Positions 44,399-54,516 of a stretch of DNA of 64,000 nt are shown piece by piece. The stretch covers positions 1,758,501 to 1,822,500 of the forward strand of contig NC_069094.1 of the NCBI RefSeq assembly GCF_947172395.1, in the 5' to 3' direction. The notes below the pieces were generated by a model. It was not told the origin of the DNA, did no database searches, and saw only the letters and a list, made by a program, of their open reading frames with translations. The position numbers and the translations under genes are program-made. Numbering within the stretch: position 1 is the stretch's first letter; every line of letters begins with the position of its first letter. The DNA comes from Bicyclus anynana. Its lineage: Eukaryota > Arthropoda > Insecta > Lepidoptera > Nymphalidae.

Positions 44399-44731
44399 AA
44401 CTTCGTCCGCGTGAAACTCTGTGTAAACTTTCAACTACCCCAATCCTACCCCTACCCTACCCCTAGCCTACCCCTACCCTACTCCTACCTACCCCTACCC
44501 TACTTTTCTGGTTGATTTTTTACACCTTGCGTCCGAAAAACCCAAATATGTTACGGAACCGTATTTTTTCCAATATAAAATTTAGCCTATGTTACTTGTG
44601 GATAATGTAGCTTTTGAATGGTGAATGAATTTTTAAAATCGGTCCAGTAGTTTTTGAGCCAATTCATTACAATCAAACAAACAAACAAACATACAAACAA
44701 AGTTTTCCTCTTTATAATATTAGTATAGATA
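44399..44731 (+). repeat. GCGACTTCGTCCGCG-type repeat with CCCTAC minisatellite
   Basis: ACTTCGTCCGCGTGAAACTC, a CCTACCCCTACC run (44438-44503), AATCGGTCCAGTAGTTTTTG, (AAAC)n, and TTTATAATATTAGTATAGAT. Confidence 0.88.
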
Positions 44732-45117
44732 ATTGTAAAGTAGATTATTCACTGATGTGCCTCAATACTTATTTGTATGCCTGCTTCTATTTAAATTTCC
44801 TTGAAACTGTCTTAACACGTACATCGAACACTTAACAGTAATAACATTTGTGCAGTCGTAATCCGTGAAGGCATACAGTCGAGAATTAGGTTAAGCCACG
44901 GTTAAACGCGGCTTAGCCGTCGGAGCTGACGATAGCAACACAACAACGCGAATAAAAGCACTAATGGAACGACCGGCTGCGGTTGGGACAACATGACCAT
45001 TTGTGGCGGGGTTCACATACTAATCTGATAGAGTTAGCACTGTTTACTGATAGATTTGTTTTGATATTCATTTCGGAAAACCGCGAGCGACATTCAAACA
45101 CCAAAATTTTACAAAAA
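44732..45117. other. Intergenic with GC-richer patch
   Basis: 44888-45020 holds GGTTAAGCCACGGTTAAACG and CGACCGGCTGCGGTTGGGAC, unlike the AT-rich flanks. Possible regulatory element. Confidence 0.3.
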
Positions 45118-45256
45118 TTTATTGCAATCTCACCTGATGCAATCTAAGATGCAAGCGGGCTAACTTGTTAGGCGTGGGAAAGTCCACACCCATTTCGGTT
45201 TCTACATGACATCGTACCGGAACGATGAATCGCTTGGCGCTACCCCCAACGATTAA
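45118..45256 (-). mobile_element. tRNA-derived SINE (GGCGCAGTGG family), 3' half
   Basis: Only the distal half is seen: GCAATCTCACCTGATGCAATC through AATCGCTTGGCGCTACC. Confidence 0.8.
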
Positions 45257-45378
45257 ACCATTTGAATTCGGTGTGATTTCGACAGAAATAGACGAGGTAG
45301 TGAATGCTGTCTTAATAATGCTCTCAGGTCTTTAACAAACAATTATTATTATTTATTGATATTAATTTTATTATTTAC

Positions 45379-45553
45379 TAGCTAACGCCGCGCGGTTTCA
45401 TTCGCGTGGTTCCCTTTCCTGAAGAAATACGGGAATAAAATATAGCCTGTAGCCCTCCTCGATAAATGGGCTATCTAACACAGAAAGAATTTTTAAAATC
45501 AGACTCTCAGCTCTCAGCTCAAACTCTTCAGCTTTATAATATTAGTATAGATT
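45379..45553 (+). repeat. GCGGTTTCACCCGCG-type repeat
   Basis: CTAGCTAACGCCGCGCGGTT to TATAATATTAGTATAGATT. A TCTCAGC triplication lies near the 3' end. Confidence 0.9.
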
Positions 45554-45964
45554 GTTTAATCGTCAGAGACGCGTCTATGTGATTATTTGTAAACAACAAA
45601 TCGTCAATAGACGCGTAACCTAAACATTTCTCGTCTTTCTTCCGTGACCGTGGGAGTGTGGATTGGGTACTTTGGAATTTTTGCTTATGTTTACTGTACA
45701 TTTTAGTGCTGACGTCACCATGTATATTACCTATTTGCGAGTGCGGTGTTGGCAAATAAAAACACCGGCTAGGTGTTACCAGTCGCCGCGAAGTGGCAAT
45801 TACATGACGGTGCGTTTTTATATTTTGCTCCATACTTGTAGCTACCGGCACTTTGGGGTTGTGGTGACTCACAAATGTTCAAGAAAAACTAATATTATGT
45901 GCTATAGGGTATAACTACCCTTTCCCTTTATAAAACCATAGAGTTCTAACTTTTAGAATCTCGT

Positions 45965-46225
45965 GCAAAGAGTTGAGACGAAGCTAAATGTAAGGCAACT
46001 GGGAACAAATGTCATGTTATCCCAATTATAAGAGATGCCAATGAGATAGATGCCAGTGATACCTTTTTAATCAACAAAATAAGAGCTAATATTTTGCAGA
46101 AATTTTATAGAGGTATTACCTGAAATTTTTAATTTATTTTAAATTTCAGGTAATTTTGCATTTCTTAGCATTGGGATAACATGAGTCCCAGTTGCCAGAC
46201 ACTTAGCTTCGCAGCAACCCTTTGC
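45965..46225. mobile_element. Foldback MITE
   Basis: GCAAAGAGTTGAGACGAAGC...CAACTGGGAAC...TGTTATCCCAAT is mirrored by ATTGGGATAACATGAGTCCC...GCTTCGCAGCAACCCTTTGC. A small perfect hairpin (ATTACCTGAAATTT, about 46120-46158) lies inside. Confidence 0.85.
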
Positions 46226-47092
46226 TTAAGATTCCTGAAGTTTAAAATTAAACAAAGCATTCATCTGATTATAACAGTGTAGAACTTTTACTCTTAGAAC
46301 TTGTATTTATTCTTGATCGAAATAAATTCGTAATTCGCTACTACATACAGTGGCGCTATTCCGCAACGTTACTCACACTGTCCAGTTAACAAAAACATAT
46401 ATTATACAGATTACCTAGTGCTACCAGTAAGCCTGAATGGCCAAAGACTTCAAAAATGTTTTTCTTTATTAACACAGTTATAATTATTAATTTTTACTGT
46501 ATTTTACATAATTAATGACAATTGTTGAATCGATGTTTAGTGAAAAGTGTTTTTATTTTTTAACTTTAGTGTTCTCGTGTACAATTCGTTTTACATCCAT
46601 CCAGCAGTAAGTCCACGTCGGTTCTCGCGTGACCGTGGTCACGGGTCGCGGGTTCGGTGTCGCGGCCGCGTGTGATTTATATCCGCAGGTTGGAATTATT
46701 TCTGAACTACCTCTCATTTCTAACGTTTTATGTGTAATGTGTATTTTTTTCCCGCGCCAACTACGTGAGGTCGTTTTTTATTTTATGTGAAATATTATTG
46801 CGCGGAAGTGGAAAGGTGTGTTACATTTTTATGGCGTACATACAGTTTTTTATTTGCGGCTTTGTTTCTCTTGCAAGTTTATATAGAAAGCTGCAAGAGT
46901 GCATTTAGCAGTTTGTGACTTGATCGAGCGTGTGGCAAGAAACTATTGATTATTGAGATCTTGTTCTTGCTTCTCCCTTCTTGCATAGAAGAGCAAGACA
47001 TCGTGAACATTGGCATCCCTTCGTGGTCGACATCCTAACGTTTCGCTTCATTGTTTCCAATTGAAACAGCTAAAGCTTTCTTCAATTAAACG
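46226..47092. other. Intergenic, possible 5' exon
   Basis: ATCCATCCAGCAGTAAGTCC at 46597-46616 contains a consensus donor (GCA/GTAAGT) followed by a CpG-rich stretch to 46676. It could be an untranslated first exon; no coding sequence supports it. Confidence 0.25.
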
Positions 47093-47197
47093 TAGGCATC
47101 CACCTATCCGCATCGTACAGATCGCATCGAACAGATTTTATGTACCGTAAAATAAAAATCCATTTGATGCGATGCGTCCGATTAGTAGAATTGCCTG
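47093..47197. mobile_element. Short MITE (~105 bp)
   Basis: TAGGCATCCACC...CGCATCG and CGATGCG...TTGCCTG form divergent terminal inverted repeats. The centre has further CGATGCG/CGCATCG pairs. Confidence 0.55.
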
Positions 47198-47709
47198 AAA
47201 TATTATGACCATCATTGTGTGAAAAATCAACTTTCAACTTCACTGGCGTGTGCAGCTAAAACCAATGAAGTTTTATATGATCTTAAGTTAAATAAAGCCA
47301 TTGTTTTTCGGATAATGAGACACTGACTTATTCACTCGCGCAAACCCAGAGCGCGTTGCTCGTAACAGCTAAAGCAAAGTAAAGAAGGCACGCATTGGTA
47401 GCGCCCTTAATAAATATCTAATAAGAGCAAAATGAGTTTCGTCTCTACGGAATGAGGTACTTAGCTTTTTACGACCAACTAAGGATCGGAAGTGTTCCTT
47501 CACTCTTTTATGCATTAAATAATGTTTACCTATTTTATGGTCATAAATTGAATATAGAACGAGAGCTTGCGGTATCCAGACATACATCATTTTATCATGT
47601 TATTAATTACTCTCACGCCCAGTACAAAATAAATATATATAAAAAGCCAAAGGGAAAATAAATAAACTTACTTAAATACGCAAAATAATTAAACTTAAAT
47701 ATACATTAC
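47198..47709. other. Intergenic, nothing recognised
   Basis: Only short overlapping frames on both strands. Confidence 0.45.
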
Positions 47710-47990
47710 ATAAATACGTATATGCACCGGGCGGAGGATTCACCCCGGCAGGGAGACCAAACGGCCGGGAGTCAGGGCGACAGGTGGAGAAACCGGCGGA
47801 CTATCCTAGCCGAGTCCAGCAAGACCGCTTTTTGCATCTTGCCTGCGAGCGAACTGCCACGGAACCCCAGCCGCCTCAGATGGTGAGCGAGGCTGACTGG
47901 GATCAAACCGTTGGCAGATATAACGATGGGGATGATTTCAGTGGACTCCACATGCCACATGGCGGTAACCTCGTGAGCCAGATCTAGATA
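47710..47990 (-). mobile_element. C-terminal remnant of a LINE ORF
   Basis: The minus strand reads KYLDLAHEVTAMW, EIIPIVISANGLIP and KMQKAVLLDSARIVRRFL, ending in a stop, then a GC-rich tail. The 'DLA.E...W.....IIP.VI.A.G.IP' pattern is the shared C-terminus of many arthropod non-LTR elements. The clade cannot be told from this piece. Confidence 0.75.
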
Positions 47991-48456
47991 TTTAAATTTT
48001 ATTATTATTATTATACGGTTTAACTTTAGTGTTTACGGGTGGGCGTGACGTCATGACAAGGCCGATATCGTTTTGGCTCGTATTGTCAAAAAATCTTTTA
48101 AAAAATATTGCCCTCTATTCCTGCGTAACGGGTGATACTTAAAATCTTGTATTGCGTATGTTAACGCACGATGTTCGGAAATGTCATAAAGATCTGAAGA
48201 ACGAAGATGTCTGGTAAGATGTTTAGTTTGCTCGTAAAAATACGACCTTTTATCACTTTTTGAGCGCTACTTTAAGTTCGTTTCTTACCGAATTGATATT
48301 TTTAAGCATTAAATGTATATATTTAAATTTATGTTTTTCATTAATAATTTATTTATTATTTCAATTATCAAAAAAATGTTTGAAAGCAGATTATTAATGT
48401 AATGCAATTTTATTGTTTACTTGAACTTCACTTAACATATTTTAGATAAGCATCGT

Positions 48457-48545
48457 CATCTAGTAGAGAGATGAGTACAAATTCAATGCGCGCCATCTAG
48501 TAGAGAGATTAGCACAAATTCAGTGCGCGCCATCTACTGCGGAGT
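48457..48545. repeat. 37-bp tandem repeat with CTCF-core-like motifs
   Basis: Two full units and a partial third start at CATCTA (48457, 48494, 48531). GCGCCATCTAG (48490-48500) and GCGCCATCTAC (48527-48537) fit the CTCF core SYAGRKGGCRS when read on the minus strand. Function is not shown. Confidence 0.75.
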
Positions 48546-48884
48546 AGCTTAAAAATGTCGCAAATTGTTTTGATGACAACCTTTACTAAGCAGTTGGCAA
48601 TATTAACGCAAGATGGCGTAAGTAGTACATAGTATATTCATTCATTCATTTAGCAATCAGATTTTAGTAATAACAATATTATTGTTGTTACTTACGAGTA
48701 TATGTGTATTTATATTAACATTGTTTTATATTCAATAAATTGGTGATTTTTTTTCTTTTTTTTTTTTTTTCAATTTTTTATTTCAATATTTACCAAAAAT
48801 TAACTTTTTAAATATTAAGAATGATTTTAAAATATAACAAAAAAAAATAAAAAGTAACACTCCGCCATGACAGTGTCGATGCAC

Positions 48885-48956
48885 TGCCGTGACCAGGATT
48901 CGAACCTGGGTTACTACGGCCACAACGTAGGGTCCTAACCACTAGACGATCACGGC
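48885..48956 (-). tRNA. tRNA-His (GTG)
   Basis: The minus strand folds as a complete cloverleaf of 72 nt. The acceptor stem GCCGTGA pairs with TCACGGC; the D arm contains TAGTGGTTAGGA; the anticodon stem CTACG/CGTAG closes the loop TTGTGGC with anticodon GTG (48921-48923); the T arm holds GGTTCGAATCC (B box, 48896-48906). There is no intron, and the discriminator is A. It matches the animal tRNA-His layout. A run of T on the minus strand (48851-48854 and beyond) can end Pol III transcription. It is not a SINE head: no SINE body follows. Confidence 0.93.
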
Positions 48957-49613
48957 TATCGGAGCGATAGGTCGAGTGGTGAAAATATGGAACAGTTTCA
49001 TTAAATTTATTGATAATTTTGAACTAATTATTAGATTGAATAACAAGTACAAAACGAAACTACAAGTCTATCTTTTATAACGTGTAGGTATTTTTCAAAA
49101 AAATCATGTAATTTTTTACACATTCTACAAAATTTTAAAGAAAGGCGAAGGCGACATTATGAAAAATGCAATTTTCAGTTCAATGAACTGTTGTATTATT
49201 AAAGTTCTTTCTCACTAACAAAATCTAAGAGGTTGTGTAATATATTTTGGGCTTTGTCTGGTAGTTGGTACCTCTGACACCTGGGGTGGGGTTTTTACCT
49301 TAATACGTTTGTTGTTGAACTCCCTAAAACTTATAGTCTGGCAAGTTCGTAGATGACACTCCCATGATATGCGGGCGACGGGTGGAAAGACGCGGGTGTG
49401 AAATCGTGCGCGCCCGTTAGTGAGGTGCATCAATCGTGGTTTTATCATTCATTGTTACACTCCCTCCGGACGAAGTTGCCAAGCTATAGCATTTTGTGTT
49501 CTATTCTGACCTGCCGTCTTCTCAATAAAAAGTCTTTATACCTATTATTAACACTTACCTACTAGGTGTGTTGGTGAACATATGCAGCCTTAGACTCATC
49601 ATCATCATTATTT
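48957..49613. other. Intergenic upstream of tRNA-His
   Basis: A GC-richer stretch lies at 49360-49425. No gene seen. Confidence 0.4.
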
Positions 49614-49679
49614 GCCCTTGTAGGCTTGTAGTATGTATTCTGGGATACCCCAGAATACATACTACAAGCCTACAAGGGC
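49614..49679. repeat. Perfect 31-bp inverted repeat with 4-nt loop
   Basis: GCCCTTGTAGGCTTGTAGTA...TGGG pairs exactly with 49649-49679 across ATAC. A second small hairpin (TTAACAAGC...GCTTGTTAA, about 49683-49713) follows. Confidence 0.97.
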
Positions 49680-49817
49680 CTATTAACAAGCAAGCCATAC
49701 GGCTTAGCTTGTTAATATTTGAATTCTGTGAAGAATGAAGATAACTGTCAGATGTTAGAATCAGAATCAGAATCGACGTTGTATCACGTGAGTGTTAGCC
49801 GTGTATCATAAATTAAG

Positions 49818-49965
49818 TTAGCCCTTAACTACAATCTCAACTGATGGTATATACGATGTACTCTAAGATGGAAGCGGGCTAATTTGTTAGGAGGAGGATG
49901 AAATCAGACCGAAACCAGGACCTCAGTGATGCGAAGCGACATGGGCCAACCACTGGACCATCGAG
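49818..49965 (-). mobile_element. tRNA-derived SINE (GGCGCAGTGG family), rearranged
   Basis: The 3' end block (TTAGCCCTTAACTACAATCTC ... AAGCGGGCTAATTTG) is followed directly by a head-like block (AGGACCTCAGTGATGCGAAG). The middle is gone. Confidence 0.7.
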
Positions 49966-50232
49966 GCATTTAAAAGAATACCATGGCCTTCAAATCGCCA
50001 ACGTATACAGAACTGGTTGGCAACAGTCCCTTGTAAAGGACAAACGGAGTAATTCGCGAGGGGCGTACGACAAACATGGTCGTGTCGCACATTGTCCCAT
50101 TGAGGTGACACAAAAGCCGGTCGCGGCTTGTTACTGACATGTCGACCGTTTGATTGCCTTGCTGTACAATGCAACTGGACACTGTCACCCTCGGAGTCTG
50201 AAGATGTCATTAATGTGCATCTTAAGTAGTCA

Positions 50233-50567
50233 TGAAAAAAACAATCAAAAATTCATTTATTTCAAGTAGGCTCAGTATACAAGCACTTTTGATACGTCAG
50301 TTGACAATTTGTAAAGATTCTACCACCGCTTCTGCTGAGAAGAAACCGGCAAGAAACTCAACAGTTGCTCATTCAAAAAAAATCATACAATAATATTATA
50401 ATTACAATTGATGACAACATTACAATTTCATATAGTTTTACTTCCTGTGTGAAGGTGGAAGCTGATCCAACGGCCTCCAAGCAACTTTCATCATTAAGGA
50501 ACTTATCGATGGTATAGTAACCTCGACTAAGCAAATGTTTTTTAACACATTGCTTAAAGCTATGCAT
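50233..50567 (-). mobile_element. Short 3' copy of the same Jockey-type LINE
   Basis: The minus strand encodes MHSFKQCVKKHLLSRGYY, matching the C-terminus of the 17.5-19.0 kb element, and then the same 3' UTR (GCCGGT..TTCTCAGCAGAA, TACTTGAAATAAATGAATTT). Truncated at about 50567. Confidence 0.92.
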
Positions 50568-50587
50568 CTATATCGAAATACAAAGAT

Positions 50588-50782
50588 CTAGCAGACGCTT
50601 GCCGTTGCACCCGCGTAGTTTCCGTTCTTGTAGGAATAAAGGTATAAAATATAGCCTATAGCACTCGGGGGTAATGTAGCTTCCAAATAGTGAAAGAATT
50701 TTTCAAATCGGTTCAGTAGTTTTGCAGCCTATTCAATGCAAACAAACAATCAAATCTTTCCTATTTATAATATTAGTATAGA
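50588..50782 (+). repeat. GCGGTTTCACCCGCG-type repeat
   Basis: GCAGACGCTTGCCGTTGCAC to TTATAATATTAGTATAGA. It abuts the truncated LINE copy. Confidence 0.85.
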
Positions 50783-50794
50783 AGATAAACAACT

Positions 50795-50960
50795 AGACGC
50801 TTGCTTGTGGTTTCACCCGCGTACTGCCCGTTTCCCTGAGAATACGGGGACAAAATGTAGCTAGGCCAATAGGTAAAGATTTAGCCTTCTATTGGTAAAA
50901 GAATTTTCAAAATCTGTTCAGTAGATCCAGAGTACTACCACTACAACCTCGAATCATGTC
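50795..50960 (+). repeat. GCGGTTTCACCCGCG-type repeat
   Basis: AGACGCTTGCTTGTGGTTTC to GTAGATCCAGAGTACTACC, in tandem with the copy before it but of the TCTACTGAAC subfamily. Confidence 0.83.
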
Positions 50961-51054
50961 AACGTGCATTGAACGTCAACTGATCCATAGGTATATTGAT
51001 TAATCTTGTCCACGAAAGCATAACCATATAATTATGCATTTTCTAAATCTTAAT

Positions 51055-51094
51055 GTGGTATCAAGGAAATAGATTTCTATTTCCTTGATACCAC
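51055..51094. repeat. Perfect 18-bp inverted repeat
   Basis: GTGGTATCAAGGAAATAG, loop ATTT, exact mirror. A further copy of CAAGGAAATAG follows at 51109. Confidence 0.95.
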
Positions 51095-51210
51095 TATAAA
51101 TATGGAGCAAGGAAATAGAAATGTCCAAAAAAGACCGAGTCTGTGATAGTCATGTTAACAGCCAAGTTCTGATGATTTTAAACTTATTCCGCGGTTGTTC
51201 ATTATGAATA

Positions 51211-51398
51211 CCTATTATTAAAACGGGTACATACTACGATAAAACGACGAAATTTTTAATGTCGATATATAGCTGATGTCAACTTCGCATCTCGCAACTT
51301 CAGTTCCGTCGTGACCACGATCCATGCAACTGGGTCGAAATATCGACATTAAAAATCTCGTTGTTTTACCGTGGTATGTACCCGTTTAAATAATAGCC
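51211..51398. mobile_element. Foldback MITE with ~60-bp arms
   Basis: TATTATTAAAACGGGTACAT...TTTTTAATGTCGATAT at the left pairs with ATATCGACATTAAAAA...ATGTACCCGTTTAAATAAT at the right. The GC-richer centre CGCATCTCGC...CCGTCGTGACC is unpaired. Confidence 0.85.
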
Positions 51399-52724
51399 AA
51401 TTTTTGGCCTATACAAGGCATAACAAAATCCTGTAAATGTTACTTACGTTGTGTTACATGCAATTGTTCCCTCCACCAATACGTTATTTTATAATCACAA
51501 TAGACAGCGCCTCACAAGGATTCCTTACGCGTCAACCGGCATTTTGTGTACTGCCCAAAGCAAATCGACGGTTAGCATTAACATGTCTTGCATTTTTTGT
51601 GTACTTTACTAATCCCTATTGTCAGTTTCCTGTACACGTGATTACAGTTTATTGTGCGATTCCTCATTGTTGATGCCTGTATTGGCGTATTGTGAAATTT
51701 TCTAACGTATTGTAGTTTCGCGGTCGGATTTTAGTCTAACTGGTCGAATGAATGTACCAGGGTACTGATCGGGTCAAGTAAGTTAGGGAACGTTGCTCTT
51801 AAATACATTTTACAGTAAAAGACGCTGGAATGAGCGGAGGTTACAGCTGATACTAAGTGGTAAACCATCGCTTATAAGTTATAGCAGAGCAATACTACAT
51901 TGGGGTTGATAAGAAATCATATCCTACAAGTACAATGCACTGTACACACACATATCCCATACATAGAAAAACCTCATAATTTGATTGAAATTCCATGAGC
52001 AATAAAATTATACCTCTTAGTTTTAATAACAGCAATGCTGCTTGGTGGTAGGAATAGCGTTGACAGTAGGTAATACTTCCGTGGACGTACTTAACAGCAT
52101 GTACGTCCATGGAACATATACGTACATAAACATAACAATGCATAGGTGTCAAGTTTCATGTGGCATTTTCACCGGCAGTCATGCCTTTTAAATAGAATAA
52201 CTGCAGACCTTATACACAGACGTATTATGTTAGTTTTCAGTGATAAAATGATTTTTTTTTAAGTATGGCTAAGCTTTTAGATTCCAAAATATTCATGGCT
52301 ATTCAATAGTAAAGTGAAAAACGAAATATATTACACGGAATACGTACAACTGCAAACGCGAAAGCAACACAAATCAAATGACAAATAGCTCTTATTTGAT
52401 TTGTCCCGCAGACGCTGTGTCAAGCAATTCATGACGTCACAGTCACTATGCCCAAGCGGGGAACAATTGAGACGCGGCCCCAGTCCCCAGTTTATCGTGA
52501 TTTAGTGGAGTGCCGGACCGGACCCCGACGATTTCGGGACAATTTATCTGTTTCTTATCAACTGCGGAACTTGGACTATATTTAATGCTGGGAAAATAAA
52601 ATATTTGTTTTTATTGCATTGCATAGAATCGATGGGGTCAGCTCCTATGACAAACATAGGATTGTTTTATTAATTGTTTATCGTGTATTATTTGTTTATT
52701 CCTTGTATATACCTTCAAGGTTGT
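51399..52724. other. Intergenic
   Basis: A near-perfect hairpin TTCCGTGGACGTAC/GTACGTCCATGGAA lies at 52077-52115. 52425-52560 is GC-richer with TGACGTCA (52431-52438), a CRE-like site. No coding evidence. Confidence 0.4.
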
Positions 52725-52870
52725 CAACGAGTCGCGAAGCTGAAGAGGCAATGGTAGAGCCGATGGTCTGGTCGAGCCCTCACCAGATGGACTGACGACA
52801 ACAAGCGAATTGCTGGATGCAGAACATAGGCCTCTTATATTCCCTAAAAAGGCCTATGTTTCTTTTCTGC
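52725..52870 (+). mobile_element. RTE-type LINE fragment, rearranged
   Basis: TCGCGAAGCTGAAGAGGCAATGG, GGTCGAGCCCT, AGATGGACTGACGACAACAAGCG and a palindromic GGCCTATGTT end are RTE 3' pieces joined across deletions. Confidence 0.65.
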
Positions 52871-53282
52871 GTTTGACGTCCATATGTGTGTTTGTACTTC
52901 TTATCAAAGTTAGATCTGTAGAGTTAATTTTACATTTATAATAATAGCAGGAATTTTGCGAGGAAGTTTAAAATATTCTCTTGTGAATTGCTTTCTTTAT
53001 TGCGTCAACCTTTGGGAGGCCTACAATACAATGGGACAAACTTTTACCGGTCATTCAACAACCATTAGAAGTGGATTTTGTGACTGACATGTGTCAAAGT
53101 TTACATTCTCCCTTTGTTGCTGCTTGACACGTTAGAAAGGGTTGAGATACGGGTCACGACCCTAATTCGAGATAGTAGCATTTTTTTTATTTAATGACAC
53201 GATAACATTATAACTATCACACCTGATGTTAAGTGATGCAGTCTAGTATAGTTTATCGCATTCATAAATCTGACTGGTTTTC

Positions 53283-53527
53283 GTAGTCATTGTTAACAGC
53301 CGATGGACGTCCACTGCTGGACCTAGGCATAGTCTTTTATACCACGGTTTCGAGGCGCCAGCATCCAGCGGCTCCCTGCAACCCGCTTGATGACTTCGGT
53401 CCACCTAGTCGACACACACTGTGCTTTCCGTGGTCGTCATTCCAGGACCTTGGGACTCCTACGTCCATCGGCTCTTCGAACTCTATGCCCTGCTCATTGC
53501 CACTTCAGCTTCGCGACTCGCTGAGTT
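53283..53527 (-). mobile_element. RTE-type LINE 3' fragment
   Basis: The minus strand encodes STRWTEVIKRVAGSRWMLAP, then a stop and QQWTSIG, the known 3' end of insect RTE elements, here about 245 bp long. Confidence 0.85.
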
Positions 53528-54516
53528 AAGTCTGTAACTGTGTAATAAGTAGTAGTAAGTAAGTAAGTAATCTCTTCATTTCTGATTCGATCACACAGAG
53601 AAACTACTAGCATATCTCGCTCCATCGCCCGCTTAGTGACTTTCGTAGTAATAAAAAAGAAAATGTATATTCTTTTCTGCCTATCTGTTTGTTGGCCTAG
53701 GCTAATCTAAGGAACAACTTAACGGACTTTCATGCAGTTTTCACAAGTAGTTTAAAAAGTCTTGACTGTCTAGGCTACATATAGGCTTTGTTTCATCAAA
53801 ATCTGATGTAAGTAAGTCATCTAGAGTGAGAATAATAACTTAAAATCCGTTTTTAACTTCGTACGTCCGTTTCGTCTACTTTTGTGTTAAGTTGAGAAAA
53901 TTCTCATGAACTTAAAACTCTTAAATCCTCGCTCATTGTGTTCGCTCATTGGCGACCGGTTTTGCAACGCGGAAGCTTAGCCGAGTTAGCCGTCTCACGA
54001 TTCCAGTTTTCTTGTAAAACTTTGTATTAAAATACTTTCAAACATCTGTCAGGTCCACTCTGGTTCACGTTGTAATATTTAACTAAGGGACCCTTTACGT
54101 TTGCTTCAAAAACGCAGCGCAGATCTGGAGATTATTATTTTCATGAAATTATTATTCATGATATTTTTAGACTAGTTTATTAGATGTTTAACATTCAATT
54201 TAACTGATTTTTGGTACAAATTAAATAACTCTACATTTCTCTTATTGTTTTCCGCAATAATACGAATTGACAACATATTGACAAAAACGTGCTTATTATT
54301 ATTAAAGAATTATGTAAGTTTTTGAGATTAGAATGTTATAGTTAAGACTATAAAATTAAATTTTAATGTTACTTTCTTTACATTACTTCAATTCAATAAA
54401 GTACATTACATAGGTACATAATGAAATTTTATTAGAAAATATTAGAGTTTAAATCATTGCCCTGTATGTGTTTGAAACTAGTCGGGGATTATCCGACACA
54501 TAATATACACGTGCCT
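53528..54516. other. Intergenic, nothing recognised
   Basis: AT-rich; short AAGT microsatellite near 53555. Confidence 0.45.

Noticed and set aside
44438..44503. Telomere-like CCTAA array
   Set aside because: Unit is CCTACCCC, not the insect CCTAA, and it lies inside a dispersed repeat.
45534..45872. 112-codon minus-strand frame
   Set aside because: Begins inside an interspersed repeat and shows no recognisable domain.
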